NCBI GenBank assembly: GCA_963693365.1
Contig: CAVNZM010000001.1
Location: 17,484,001 to 17,548,000 of the forward strand
Length of the DNA stretch: 64,000 nt
Direction of reading: 5' to 3'
Origin: Amoebidium appalachense
Taxonomy: Eukaryota > Ichthyosporea
The translations under genes and the position numbers were made by a program. This document shows, piece by piece, positions 1 through 35,548 of this stretch. Within the stretch, counting starts at the first letter, position 1. Every line of letters starts with the position of its first letter. The notes under the pieces were generated by a model. The model saw nothing but the letters and a program-made list of their open reading frames with translations. It was not told where the DNA came from and made no database searches.

Positions 1-22141
<22,141 letters not shown>

Positions 22142-22452
22142 CAGCGCGGATTTAAAACCTGGATGAAATAAAGATCAGTTGCTGGTGTCGAAACAGGTGT
22201 AGGTCACGACTAGAGTTGCCACGGATGCAGATGAATTGCTAATAACTATTGTATGACTGAAAACAGATAGATAGGTGTCACTTTGGGCATCGATGAATGT
22301 GGTTACTAACTGCCTCTTCACCCTTTTCTCTCGCACGAGCTGTCCAAGTCATAACTGTTGTGCTCGTGTGGTTACGCACTCTGACAGAAGTAAGAGGGCA
22401 TCGACTTAAGAACTAGGTGCTAAACGAACTCTTTATCATTCACACACACACA

Positions 22453-22518
<66 letters not shown>

Positions 22519-22556
22519 CTCTCACTTACACACACACACGCACACAGGCACACGCA

Positions 22557-22632
<76 letters not shown>

Positions 22633-22687
22633 CCCTGTCTCCTTCTCTCGCTCTCTCCCTCCCTCTCCCTCCCTCTCTTTCTCTCTC

Positions 22688-22749
<62 letters not shown>

Positions 22750-23505
22750 CCCTCGCCTCTCTGCCTCTCTCCGTCTCTCCCTCTTTGCCTCTCTCTCTCT
22801 CTCTCTGCTCCTTCCTCCCGCTCTCCCTTTCTCCCTCTCTCTTCATCCCCACCTTCTCTGTCTCGTGCGCTCTCCGAATTTCTTGCTCCCTCCTCCCCCT
22901 CCCTCCCCTGTATTCTTGTCTCCTCTACCCTCCCAAAGCGTTCTCTCTCTGTCTATATGGATAGATATGTTGTAGTATGTATCTTCCTCCAGCCCCGGGC
23001 CCCAAACGGCCTTCAACCTGCCCACCCTCCCCTCCCTCCCTCTCTCCGCCTCTTTCTCCAAACGTCTCATCCACGGCTCTCTAGCGATACATTCTCTCCT
23101 TCTCAACGACCACCAAAAAGCCCTCATTGGGCTCTTAATCCGTGTATTACCTTTCTGCTTGTGTTCTAGTTTCACTGCCCGTGCTTCTACAGGCAAGCCA
23201 GTAGGTGGAACACCTTTGCAAGTGCGTGCCTCGTTGCAAAGGCTTCAGTCTTGTTCCTTTTTACACGTGATTTCCAAAAAATAAATGGCGGGAGATGTAA
23301 CCACCAATAGGAACCAGCCTACTGTGTCCATATATGGCAGAAACGCGAAAAAGCTGAGAAAGCTCAAAGCTTGTCGGTCAGGCAGCCTGTACGTAGAGTC
23401 TTCAAGGACAAGCGCACAACTTCTAGTCAAAAGATCTCCTAGTCACATTCCCTACGCTTCTCCTTGCTTTATAAACCACGCTTCCCCATTTCTCTGTTTT
23501 GCAAC
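22142..23505. other. Bidirectional intergenic region between NAA25 and the dioxygenase gene
   Basis: The two genes are head-to-head, so this 1.36-kb stretch should hold both promoters. It contains a (CT)n tract at about 22454-22514, a (CA)n tract at about 22557-22631, and CT-rich DNA at about 22640-22860. A TATAAA lies at 23470-23475 on the dioxygenase side. I see no TATA box just upstream of the NAA25 start. No coding sequence is supported. Confidence 0.7.
23470..23475 (+). promoter_or_regulatory. TATA-box-like TATAAA of the dioxygenase gene
   Basis: TATAAA lies 31 bases before the ATG at 23506. If it sets transcription start about 30 bases downstream, the 5' leader would be almost nil. This is an inference from position only. 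Confidence 0.4.
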
Positions 23506-24359
23506 ATGAGTCCAAAGCGCACAGGCCCACCAGCGAAAAAAATGGGCAAGGATCCAGCACCCACAACACCCATTCCTTGGCCGAAGCTCACCAAGAAGAA
23601 AGGCAAGGTCATAGCAGATGTTAGCGGGGATGGGGCCGTATACGTGATAGACGAACTACTAAGCCCACAAGAAACACAGGCAATTATAAACATAGGAGCG
23701 AAGATAGGGCTTGAATCTACTTGGGCACCACCTAGAAAAGGTTATGCTTACCGAGATAATGAACGTGTGCTGATACAAGATGCGCAATTCTCCGACGCCC
23801 TTTGGCAGCTGCTGCGGCCTTTCGTAGAGGACTTGGTTGTTGATGGAAGGTCACCTGCGGGTTTGAACGAAGATCTAAGAATATACAGGTGGGTGATCCA
23901 TCCCCTTATTCTCGTCCCGTCCACCCGGCCACCATTCACCATCACCTCCACCATCAACCCCACGAGAGCGAGAAAGACTTGAACAGTGTAAAGAGATATC
24001 GAGATGGACAGACTTTCCAGCATTACCTCTTTCGTCCCATCCTTTCTATTCCATCCGCCGATTTCTGTGTCGTCTGCTTCACTACTCTTTTTATGTTGAT
24101 TTCGTGCATTTTGCCTAAACGATCAGTCCCACGATCCCCCCCCCTCACCTCCCTCCGTTTAACCTCCAAACACCTGCCCTCGATTTTTTTAGGTGTGTGG
24201 TGGTTTTTAGGCTCCCCACTTTCACTACTGACCTGCCATTCAGTTACTCCTACCACTTTCCCCTCCACTCTTCTCCCCTAACCTCCTCCCCCCTGCCCCC
24301 CCTTCCCAATACACACATGCGCGCACGCGCACGCGCACGGGCACATACACACACACGCA

Positions 24360-24391
<32 letters not shown>

Positions 24392-24424
24392 CACGCACAC
24401 ACACACACATAATCGCAGGCACAC

Positions 24425-24513
<89 letters not shown>

Positions 24514-24655
24514 TCCACCTTTGCTATAGTTTTGAGCAGTCGTGCACACAAAACCCCCTTCTTTTAGAAAGAAAAAAGCCTGCACTTATAGATACGATCC
24601 ATCCTCTCTCCCTCCTCCTCCCCCCTCCCCCCCACCCCCCCCAAGCCTTTATCAC

Positions 24656-24687
<32 letters not shown>

Positions 24688-24865
24688 TCCTCCCTCCGTG
24701 GATGTTTTTGTTTCACAAACCCTCCTTTCTTCCCTGCACGTTCTTTACCTTGCTCATCCCCTTCCTGATCCTCTCCCTCCCCCCCGCCAGCGCCCCCTCT
24801 TCACCCCAACTAGCACGGTCGGCCTCCTTTCCATGCACGTATTTTCATATTGCGTCCCGTCCCCG

Positions 24866-24901
<36 letters not shown>

Positions 24902-25548
24902 CCCCCACCCCACCCCCTCCCCCTGCCGCCGCCGCTGGGCTAGTCTTCACGGTATCGCTGTTCGGTTGCAAATTCTCCGTCTCGCCCTCCCCACATGCCC
25001 ATCCACTCTCATCGCACACATATTCGTATCCTTCAGCTCGCTCCTTCCCTGTACAGTGTTCCGCGTGTTGCATATTCTCCCTCCCGTCCCCCCCCCCTCC
25101 CCCCCCCCCCCCCCCCCCAAAAAAAAAAAAAAAAACACCCTTACCAAACTCCCGCACTGTGCCTGTTGCACACTTGCAAGTGTTCCACCTCGGTTTTTCT
25201 CTCCCACAAGCACCTCTTGCACCAAATTCCTCCGTAGACACAGCAACCCGTTTTAATGTCCATGTTTCCATTTCTCACTCACACAGCGTTAAATTATCTG
25301 TGACTGCATAAGCTCCCTTTTTTTTTTTTTTACCCTGTCGTCTCTGTTGTGTCCTGCCCCATATTCTTGGCCATTTATCCGTTTGCCCTCATACGATGTA
25401 TTGTGTTCTAACTTGTGGCCAACCACCCCCTAGACACCCACACACACACAATCGCGCGAGTAAGCACACACACACACACGCGCGCGCGCATCCGCACACG
25501 TACACACATACACATGCACGCACACAGATGCATCCGGATCCGCGCACA

Positions 25549-25635
<87 letters not shown>

Positions 25636-25928
25636 ACAAGCCGTCACAGCGCTTTGGTCCACACATAGATGAAAACGTGCCCAAAGGCAACACAGTGTCC
25701 GAGTACACTGTCCTTTTCTATCTGACGGGGGGTACCGATACCGAGCCCACCATCAAGGGGGGTTCAACAACATTTCACTCCAAACCCCCCGTTAGTGTCA
25801 GCCCCAGGACGGGGAGGGTGTGTGTGCACTGGCAGATGCACAACTGTTTGCATGAGGGAGAGATGGTGGAGAGGGGGGATAAGTGGATACTTAGGACAGA
25901 CATTATGTATCCTAAATTTAGGAGATAG
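23506..25928 (+). CDS. Fe(II)/2-oxoglutarate-dependent dioxygenase, prolyl-4-hydroxylase-like (2 exons, 225 aa)
   Basis: Exons 23506-23888 and 25634-25928; the intron is 1745 nt. An AG left by exon 1 joins G of exon 2 to make Arg128. The start is the first ATG after the TATA box; upstream codons in frame are non-ATG. The fold is a double-stranded beta-helix oxygenase that couples 2-oxoglutarate decarboxylation to hydroxylation. Visible active-site residues are H138-x-D140 in FGPHIDENV and the distal His201 in CLHEGE, with Lys211 in GDKWILRTD placed to bind the 2-oxoglutarate carboxylate. [10 protein letters not shown] and GGSTTFHS are typical of the plant and algal P4H-like family. The N-terminal 25 residues are Lys/Pro-rich with no signal peptide, so the protein is probably soluble and not an ER collagen-type P4H. 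The substrate is unknown. The intron's acceptor is the end of a (CA)n tract. AATAAA occurs at 26159 and 26173. Confidence 0.92.
24420..25633 (+). repeat. (CA)n, C runs and A run in the dioxygenase intron
   Basis: (CA)n at about 24427-24511, C runs at 24657-24686, 24868-24900 and 25098-25118 (the last followed by an A run), and (CA)n at 25548-25633 whose final CAG is the acceptor. Confidence 0.85.
25020..25081 (+). repeat. Interspersed-element fragment in opposite orientation (dioxygenase intron)
   Basis: ATATTCGTATCC, TGTACAGTGTTCCGCGTG and GCATATTCTCCC followed by a C run and an A run correspond to the reverse complement of the blocks above. The host gene is on the plus strand, so orientation relative to transcription is again the same. 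Confidence 0.5.
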
Positions 25929-26231
25929 GAAAGGGTTTGATGCTATCTATTCAATTGCAGCATCGACCATGGTCAGTAGTATTTTTCTTTTTCTTTTTTT
26001 TTCTTTTTTTATTTCGGGGGGAGGGGGGGGGGCAGGTAGTAGCAGCAGCAGCGCTAATATTAGCATCAAAATACCCGCTCATGACGTCATGTCCAGACAC
26101 GTAATCGTGACCGGATCAGATTTTATTGAGCATCTTGTTCAGTGACCGTTATTGAACAAATAAACGGTGGTAAATAAACTACACTCCTACTTCATAATAT
26201 AAGCAATACTTGGTTGGGCCCAGCTCATCCG

Positions 26232-26308
<77 letters not shown>

Positions 26309-26438
26309 GTGCGTTGTGCGTGTGTGTGTGTGTGTGCGTGTGTGCGTGTGTGCGTGTGTGTGCGTGTGTGTGTGTGCATGTAACTGGGAACTTGACCCTC
26401 AACCTAGAACACCGTTTCACGACCCTGGGCTTCTGCCA
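25929..26438. other. Convergent 3' intergenic region with two AATAAA signals and a (GT)n tract
   Basis: This holds the 3' flank of the dioxygenase gene. AATAAA at 26159-26164 and 26173-26178 are likely poly(A) signals. A (GT)n/GTGC tract spans about 26232-26378. The stretch from about 26038 has a few AGC triplets. The zinc-finger relic ends at 26439 on the opposite strand. Confidence 0.65.
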
Positions 26439-27113
<675 letters not shown>

Positions 27114-28324
27114 TCCTGCTTTCCCACCGTCCTTAGGGGTTACCGGGCTCCGCCATTTCCCTTTGACTCTTCCGTTCTTTTTCCGGCGCCACTCTTTTCC
27201 ATCTTGCTTGTTTCGTGCTGATTTCTATTTAATTGTTCCGTAGTCCTGCCGGGGGATGGGTGTTGTGTTTTACGTTTCTTTCCTTTCAAGGGTGCCTGCA
27301 CTCGTGTGGGTGAAGATTCTGTGTGTGGTGTGTTGGCATGTGCCCGGCCATGAGCTAATTGGTCGCCACTGCTGTCCGACGAGTTGCCCACCCATCCTCT
27401 CTTCTCCCTCTGTCCCGTGTGGGCCGTGGTCTCTGTGCCCGCTTCCTCCTTCGTCTCCCTCTTGCACGTGCACAGGGGTTGGGTGGGGGGGTGGATGTTG
27501 GCTGAACTGAGAACTTCAGGTTCGGGATTGACTGCACGTGGCTCATGCTTGCAGGTGCACACGTGTGCACTCTGTGTGGTGGGGCATGGGTCGGTGGGTG
27601 TGGTGTCTGCAACCACGTGTGTGGTTGGCTCTGAATTGATGTGCCCTGGGTGGATACTATGTTTGTGTGGCGGCATCGCGTGTGGTGATGTGTGCAATGT
27701 CCCCTCTGGCTGCCTGCATGTTCACCTTTCTGCTTGGCATGATATCGATTCAAGTGGTATCATGAGGCGTTAAGCGCTTGTAAAAAAACTGAAGTATTGA
27801 AAAAGTGCCTGAGGGTCGCCCGACCACGACCATCCCTTAGCCAAAAAAATCGGCTCCTTGTTTAACCCGAATTTTCTAAAAAGATAGGAAAACTAAAAGA
27901 CACTGTTAAGAGTAAACTTGGGGGGAAAGACCTCAGAAGAAGAAAACAAAGTCTTTGAGCGAAGCTACGAATGTGATTAGCGCCAGCTTTAGCTCCCATG
28001 TGGCAAGAGTCTTCAAAGTGATGAATGAATAAAACAAAGTGAGAGAAAAAAAGCCTCTTAGCATACGAGTCTTTTGTCCAAGGGAATTAATATAAAACCT
28101 TCGTGTCTGATGTTTGGTGGAAATGTCAAAGGTTCATCTAGGAACGAAGCTAAGAGGGTTGGTGTGAGCTTGTCACTGCTACGTTGCTCCACAAATGGTT
28201 GGTATCTTGTTGCAGGTCACGTTGCCTGCACCAATCAGCAAATCCCTTCATGCCTTTAAAAAAAGGGTTGTGTATCGTGGAGGCTCTATCATTATTATGT
28301 TGTATGGTCAGTTGAATACCGGTA
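27114..28324. other. Intergenic stretch, nothing firmly coding
   Basis: 27140-27697 on the minus strand is open for 185 codons (from a non-ATG codon). It is rich in His, Pro, Thr and Lys, has no recognisable domain, and stops just before the zinc-finger relic in another frame. It could be the decayed N-terminus of that gene or chance. 27780-28320 is AT-richer unique DNA with no supported feature. Confidence 0.4.
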
Positions 28325-28365
28325 AAGGAGTGTGCTACTACAAACTTTGTAGTAGCACACTCCTT
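28325..28365. repeat. Perfect inverted repeat, 20-bp arms, one-base centre
   Basis: The arms 28325-28344 and 28346-28365 are exact reverse complements around a single C at 28345. The arm starts AAGGAGTGTGC and ends ACTACAAA. It lies in unique, moderately AT-rich DNA, not in a microsatellite. As RNA it would fold into a near-continuous hairpin. No terminal repeats or ORF mark it as a known transposon. Confidence 0.9.
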
Positions 28366-28435
28366 AAGGCGAAGGATTAGACCCGAGGCTCACGCGAACG
28401 TGTGTTGTTTCAGATTTTTTCCGTATGTGCTCCCA

Positions 28436-28469
<34 letters not shown>

Positions 28470-28565
28470 ACCCCCCACCCTTCCTCCCGTTCCCCCCCCC
28501 GTTCCCCCCCTCCCCCGATACAAAATAAAAAGCAACACAACAAGCCCTTTGTGGTGTCTACTTTC

Positions 28566-28597
<32 letters not shown>

Positions 28598-29049
28598 CTC
28601 CCCCTTCCCCCCCTCCCCGCCCCCTCCCTCCCCCTCGCACAATGGGGGCGAAGGGAGGGGGGAGGGGGGGAGGGAGGGCGGGGAGGGAGAGGGAGGAGAT
28701 AAGGGGGGGGGAGGGGGAGGGGGGATGGGAAAGGTCTGGGGAGAGGGGGATGGGATCACTGCCCCCCTGCCCCCCCCCCCCCCCCCTCCAGGCGGGGGCT
28801 CTCGGCTCAGGTAAAAAGGAGCATATCAGTGATTTAAGTCAGTAACGGGATTTGCTGAGACATTGTGCGGTGGTGGAGGTTGGGAAGGAAGTAACGGGGG
28901 AATGCGAGACTCTCTTCTTGATCCCTCCACCTGCCTCGGGTGCAGACACATCCAGTTGTCTCATTTGATCAAGAGGAAGGAAAAGAGATGCATTATATAT
29001 ACGACTATAATGTCTAGCTTTGTACGTAGTTGTGTGGAAGTGCTGTTGG

Positions 29050-29554
29050 TTAAGCTGGTGCCAGGACCTAATCACAGCCTCAAACGTATGTCGCTAATAA
29101 ACAGCACACTAAAATGCATATTAGCCCCCCCCCCCCCCCCCCCCCCCCCACCCCTACCCCCTACCCCCTCCCCCCCTTCTCGCTCGCACCCCTGCTTCCC
29201 ACCCGTGTTAGTCAAGTACACAAGTACAGACACTGGCAGTGCGCCCTAACCGAAACACCACAATCGGTAGACAACCCCCACCATACATGTGAACGTCGAT
29301 GCCCCCCCCTCCCCCCCCCCTCCCGGGCCACTGTACACACACATACTCCTTTGGGCCCCCGCCCCGTCCATACCCCCCCCTCCCCCCCCCCCCCCCCCCC
29401 CCCCCCTCCATCCCCCACTCCATCCCCCACTCCCCCTGCCCCCCGGGCAAAGGTACGCCCCACATGTGAGTGGCCATGGAATTAGATCCACAGTGCTCAC
29501 AGGAAACTGCATTGTCAATGAGCAAAAATGGAGGAGCCCCGGGTGGGTGGGGTT

Positions 29555-29585
<31 letters not shown>

Positions 29586-29700
29586 GCAAGCGTGCATGCA
29601 TCACGGTTCGAGCTACTGTATGCCAAGTGTTGGCCCCCCTTCAGAAAGGATGTGGCTGTCTGTGGAACTGTGTCCATGAGCTGGTAGGCTGGGGTGAATA
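29050..29700 (+). repeat. Diverged duplicated block, copy A
   Basis: Shares ordered blocks with 35220-36080: an ACCG.CACACCAC element followed by a GACAACCC block, then, after C/G runs, an exact GCAAGCGTGCATGCAT at 29586-29601 and flanking TTCGAGC. The copies are heavily diverged and differ in homopolymer length. Confidence 0.6.
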
Positions 29701-29751
29701 TTGCAGGCCATAGTGTGGCTCACTCAAAGTGTAGCTCATAGTGTCTGCCGG

Positions 29752-29970
29752 TCTGCCACTGGGGGAAAAGGGAGACATGTGGGATATATCCCGACCTGCC
29801 ACTGGTTAGGGAGGGAGATATTTGGCCTATCTCCCAGCCTGCCACTGGGGAAAAAGGGAGACATGTGGGATATATATCGACCTGGGAGGGAGGGTGATAT
29901 ATGGCATATCTCCCTGCCTGCCAACTGGGAGGGAGATAGATATATGGCATATCTCCCTGCCTGCCAATGG
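29752..29970 (+). repeat. Short minisatellite, degenerate unit
   Basis: CTGCCACTGGGG followed by AAAGGGAGACATGTGGGATA recurs at 29753 and 29840. TATATGGCATATCTCCCTGC recurs twice between about 29910 and 29965. Units vary in length and intermix. Confidence 0.8.
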
Positions 29971-30059
29971 GGAGGGAGGGACATACATATGGCATCCCCC
30001 CTCCCCCTGCCCCCCCGCCCCCCTCCCCCCCTCCCCCCCCCCCCCTCCCCCCCTGTTCC

Positions 30060-30174
30060 TGCCCCCCGTAGATTCCGAAATATGGTATTTGCACTAGAAG
30101 GATTTGCACAATGCCCCCCCCCCCCCCCCCCCCTCTCCCCTTTCTTAAACCCCCTCCCCCCCCTCCCCTCCCCC

Positions 30175-30205
<31 letters not shown>

Positions 30206-30720
30206 AGTTCCCGTTCCCGGGGCCGGGAACTAGCATTTGGGGTGGGGCTGCAAGCCAATTTTTTTTTTTAAAAAAATAGCCCAAACCATGTGACTAGCTT
30301 GTAGAGACGGCAGAAAGAAACCTTCTCATGATTTTCTAATTAATGATGTGCGCACACAAAAACTACGTTTACACGAATCTCTTTATCCGTTGATAACAAG
30401 GAAGCTATCAGCCCAAATTTTTCAAGTGGCTTCCCTCTGAACTGGCCCAATGCTCACTCCCCTGTTGCTCAATGACATGTGCCTCGAGCGGCCATTTGAA
30501 CTGGATGGTTGCGCAAACGCGGCATTCGTATCACGAAACACACATGGGGCGGGGGGGGGGGGGGGGGGGGGGGGGGGGAGGTCACAGGAAAATCCTTGCA
30601 CAAGTTGCAATTTATGCTCCTGTAGGTCTTTCATAGTATTGATATGATCGTGGGAATGGGGTTTCGAATTCACTTTAGGTTTGTGCTAGTCGTAGATGCA
30701 GGTGATTGGTAAAGGACAGA
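30060..30720 (+). repeat. About 650-bp repeat, copy A
   Basis: Collinear with 32565-33240. Shared landmarks in order: TTTGCACAATGCCC (30103), CGTTCCCGGGG and GGGAACTAG, a CTTGTAGAGACGG block, a GCGCAAAcGCGGC block, ATAGTATTGA and TTCGAATTCACTT (30663). Similarity continues more weakly into 30720-31320. Internal C- and G-runs differ in length between copies. Confidence 0.85.
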
Positions 30721-30851
30721 GAAGAACCACGTGAATTCAGATTCGTTATATTTTACAATTTCCGGAGCCGACCGCGGCAACTTGCAACCTTCTTTAATGT
30801 CCTGTTCCTAAGAAACTGGGCTACTGGGCGGGCGGGCGGCGGGGCAGGGCG

Positions 30852-30951
<100 letters not shown>

Positions 30952-32149
30952 GGAGGGGGGGGCAGTGGGAAGTGGGGCACTAGAGCCTTTGGCGAGTGAA
31001 CTTTGGTGCAGATGGCTCATAGCTATATAGTATTTGGCCCAGACGAGAGAATGTGAAAAGTATTCAAATGTTCCTTTGTCTAGTCTGAGGAGGAGGCCTT
31101 GCGCAAAAATTGCACTGTGCGACATCTTTCTAATGGGGAGGATGAGGCTGGGGGGGAGGGGAGGCAGGGAGGAGGTTGGGGGGGGGGGGGAAGGGGGAGG
31201 AGAAAGAAGGTTTCAATCACAGTTTTACAAAGGTCGTGGGTGCATGTGAAGGGGTGAAGGCACTGACTTTGAATCGTAGATTTGAACCTTCTTATTAAGG
31301 TTATATTCAGCACTGCTGCCTTTGATGGCTAATTATATACCTACTTTTTAGACTGAGCCCGTCAAACAGACATGGCAGAACGATCAGACCTAATACTTAA
31401 CACTAAGGACTAGGGGGCTTGTGCTCATTTTTGAAGATTTCAAAACTAGAGGTGTTTGGTTAGAAATCTCCCTGTAGCGTGAGGGGGGTCTAACGTAATG
31501 TGGTGGGGTGGTGAGCTTGGGGTGGTGGGGTGTATATGCTATCACACAGTGTCGTGTAGTGTAGTGGTAGCTGCTACTTGTCTATATAGGTGTTTTCACT
31601 CTGCTTTCGGGTGCGCGTGTCCGCATTTGAGGCAATCTGGCAAGGTGGGGGTGGGGTTTTTTTTTGTACTAGGTGTTGTATTACTAACTCGTTTCTTCCT
31701 AGTGGTGGCGGCTCTAGGTTTGTGGTTTTTGTGTTTGTGTTTTGTGTTGGGGTCTGGGTGTAATGCTCTACATCCAGGTCTCCATATACACTCAAAGTAA
31801 AAGTCAGGAGGTTACATCTGGTACTGCTACCCCCCCCCCCCCCCCCCCCCCCCCCCTTCCGCCGCGCCCCCCATCCCCTTGCCCCTCTCCCCGTTACAGG
31901 ATATCTTCGAACCGGGACATTGTTCATCTAGGACTTCTCCCTAGACCATAAAAAAGCCAGGCTCGAGGAATTTAGCCAAGTGGAGTTTTAAAGACCATGC
32001 ACCGCGGCCAGATTTTGGGATGCTCTTATTGCCGGACTGGCCGAAAATTTCCCCCCTCATCACCCCCCCCAACCCCCCCCCCTCCCCCCCCCCCCCCCTC
32101 CCCCCCCCCCCCCCCCCCTCCCCCCCACTCGGAGCACTTAGCCCTTCCG

Positions 32150-32560
32150 TGCTCTCCCCAAAAGGATGCGATGGCAAAAGAAACATGCCATCTGGGGCTG
32201 TAAAAAAAAAGTCAAGAACATGCAGAGATTTTTGGGAGGTTCATGTTGGTAAGGGGTACCTGTATGTATCTAGGTAGGACACTCTCAACCCCCCCGGCCC
32301 CCCCCCCCCCCATCCCCCCCTGCTCCCTCCCCCTCCCCTCACCCCCCCCCCCCCCCCCGTCCCCGGCCTACCAGCCCCCCCCCCACCCCCACCCCCCCCC
32401 CCCCCCGGCCCCGGTGGGGCCTGATGGATGGATGGCAAGAAGAACATGGCTGTTGCTGTATAGAAAAAGCCAAGAACATGCACAGCAACCGCATTTAGGG
32501 GGTTTCTTGTTTGTGGACGGCTCCTGTATGTATCTAGGTACAGGAAGTCTGCCATAGGAA
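32150..32560 (+). repeat. Tandem duplication, unit about 264 bp
   Basis: CCTGTATGTATCTAGGTA is exact at 32259-32276 and 32523-32540, 264 bases apart. Each is preceded by a matching block (GATGG..AAGA.ACATG, then AAAAAG.CAAGAACATGC) and a C/G-rich spacer. A weaker third unit may lie near 31945. Confidence 0.8.
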
Positions 32561-32564
32561 TATC

Positions 32565-33240
32565 ATCGTTCCTTTGCACAATGCCCGCCCCCTCCCCTTC
32601 CCCCCCTCCCCCCCCCCCCCCCCTTCCACCTACACCCCCTCCTTCCCTCCCTCGCCCCTCCCCCCCCCCCCCCCCCGTTTTCCGTTCCCGGGGAACTAGG
32701 GTTTAGGGGGACTGCAAGACGTTTACCTTTAACATTAATGACGCAAACCATTGTACAAACTCGTAAAGACGGAAATTGTTTTTTCATCCTTTCCATTTAT
32801 ATGCCGTGCACATGTAGCACGTTGTACGCCATTATCCAAATAGCAGGGAAGTTACTGAGTGCAAAAAATTCCTGTAACATCCCCCCAAAGTGGCGAAGTC
32901 ACCCCCCTGGTTCTCATTGATGTTCACAGTAGGCGGCGTTGCGCAAAACGGCAAGGCTGCATGTGTATCTTCAGAACAAAAGGGTGGAGGGGAAGTGGGG
33001 GGAGGGTGGGGGCACCGGGGGGCAGGGGAGGAAGGGCAGGGGGAGGGGGGGGGGGAGGGGGGGAGAGGGGGGGGGGGGGGAGGGGGAAGGGAGGGGAAGT
33101 CACAGCATTTTTCTTGCACCGTGGAATTTATGCGCACCGGGAGGTCTCCCATAGTATTGAGATAACTGTGTTAGTGGGGGTTCGAATTCACTTGGGTTTC
33201 GTACTAGACGTAGAGGTGGGTAATCAAGTGAAGGGTAGTC
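32565..33240 (+). repeat. About 650-bp repeat, copy B
   Basis: Direct-orientation copy of 30060-30720, about 2.5 kb away. TTTGCACAATGCCC is at 32573 and TTCGAATTCACTT at 33181. Divergence is substantial (roughly a quarter of sites by eye). No ORF survives in either copy, so the unit's origin is unknown. Confidence 0.85.
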
Positions 33241-33743
33241 AGTATAAGAGAAGGATCCGATTCGTCAAGGGGAGGGGGGGAGAGAGAAGGGAGGGGGGGA
33301 CGGGGAGAAAAAGAAGGCTGAATTCACACTTTCAACCAGGTTGTTGTGGACTTAGGTGTGTGTGTAAGCGGGAGAAGGTATTAGTTTGGAATCTTAGAAA
33401 TATGGGGGATATCAATACACGGTCGTGTCTAGGCACACACGAGTGCGGGAGCAAAGCAGAAGGGATGTGGAATGCACAGGAACTAAAGGGAGAGTTGCCA
33501 ACAAAAAAAAACGACCAGGCCTAGGAAGGAGACTACCACCCAAAATAGGGTGGTGTGGAGTAAGACGTCAAAACGGCACCCAAATTTATAAACAACCCAT
33601 CTTCCTTTGTATTTGCCGGCATAGCATTGACCTAGTCTACACATATATTAAATGCTCCGGTGGGCTAAGGCGGCGAACGAGCAAAGTACGGTACTAAAAA
33701 AAAGAAAATGCCGCCTCGGGTACACACTAAATTACTAACAGCT

Positions 33744-33778
<35 letters not shown>

Positions 33779-33812
33779 CCCCCCAATCTACTTCCTGTTA
33801 CCCTTTCCCCCT

Positions 33813-33846
<34 letters not shown>

Positions 33847-34583
33847 ACCACCACCACCACTGTCGCCCACGCCCCCACCACTGCCATACTGGCAATGCCT
33901 GTTGGAAACACAGCTGCAGCCGACCACGCATCAGCCTTGTAACATGACACTGCAACTCTAACCATACACCTGCTCAGTCGGAGTGGTATAACAAGAGCTT
34001 GAAAAAAGCTAAGGAAAGCGAATGTATCCGTCACTGTTTTCCCGGGATTTTCCCCCTCGTCACTTAAGCCTTGCCCTTGCTAAAAAATACTATTACACAA
34101 ATCGAAAAAAATGCCCATTATGATAGAATTGGTGAGTGAAAAAGAAGGAGCGATGTCTCATTATCCAAAAAGGAAATATGTCTTGTAGTCACTAATGAAT
34201 AGTTTAAAATCACGAAGAACCCCGGGCATACTGTAGCCTTTGAAAAGAATTTGTGCCTGAAAGTGCGTTGAAAGTGTCAAAAGAGAGAAAACTGAAATCA
34301 CCTAAATACCTATTGCTTCTGCAATACCACACAAGTGTGCATATCAATAGGGAGGCAACATCGTGTCACCAGCCGTGACTGTGGGGCCAGTGCTATTAGT
34401 TTTGTCTCCCGGCCATCATCAAAAGGCCGTGTCATGCACTGGTGGCCTGTATATGTACTAGATCGTGGACCAACTTAGAGCCTATCGTTATTGCTGTCGT
34501 GGTCCAAAGGCAAACAGTTGAGTTCGAAAAACTGTATTGTCACGGTGCGGGTGTGACAGCGTGTGCAAGGTGTGTGCATGTGC

Positions 34584-34676
<93 letters not shown>

Positions 34677-34749
34677 CACATGTGTTTGTGCGAGCGCGAG
34701 TGCCGTGTGGTTGTGTGTAGGTGTGCGTGACACTGTGTGCACGTGTGTG

Positions 34750-34795
<46 letters not shown>

Positions 34796-35219
34796 GGGGA
34801 GGGGGGGGGGGGGGGGAGGGGGGGGGGGGGGCGGGGGCGGGGGAGGGGGAGGAGAGGATGGGCCGGGGGGCACTTCGACGCACTGTGCATGGTGCTCTGC
34901 TGGGCCAACTTTGTTTGATTTGAACTTCTGATTTGGAATTCCCATAGAAACTATGTTGTTTAATTTAATAAGGAGGCAACAGGGGAAGAGAATAGTGACT
35001 TACAGTCTTACACAAGTGGCATATCGATAGTCTGTCGGTTGGGGATGACGGGATGGGCCGAAGGAAGGGTTTTCACGTGTGGTTGGGTACCGGTAGGCCT
35101 TAACTACGCATTAGCGGTGATGGGGCCACGCCCTGCCAGGAAAAGCAAATAGAAAATCTCTGACGTCTGCCTCACACACTCATATTTATCCGGAGATGTC
35201 CTGTCTATGATTTATATTT

Positions 35220-35274
35220 CGTTACCTAATCACAGACCACCGTAAGTTAATTAATTCCCCTGCCCCCTGCCCCC

Positions 35275-35313
<39 letters not shown>

Positions 35314-35517
35314 ACCCTCCGCGCCCCCTCTCCCCCCTTCACCCCATCTAATCCACACATACTGTACGTTCCCCAACCGACACACCACCATTCAATCGCT
35401 TGACAACCCTAAGCACATACGTGGAAGTAACTTGATGCCTATCCTTTCCCACCTATGTACCCCTCCCCCCCCCCCCCCCCCCCTGCCCGCCCCCCGCAAC
35501 CCCCCGGCCCCTTGGCC

Positions 35518-35548
<31 letters not shown>

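Noticed and set aside
27140-27697. 185-codon minus-strand frame beside the zinc-finger relic
   Set aside because: Non-ATG start, biased composition, no domain. At best a decayed N-terminus.
28820-29040. Search for tRNA or other RNA genes in unique islands (also 33.4-35.2 and 55.1-57.2 kb)
   Set aside because: No cloverleaf with A and B boxes could be built by eye.
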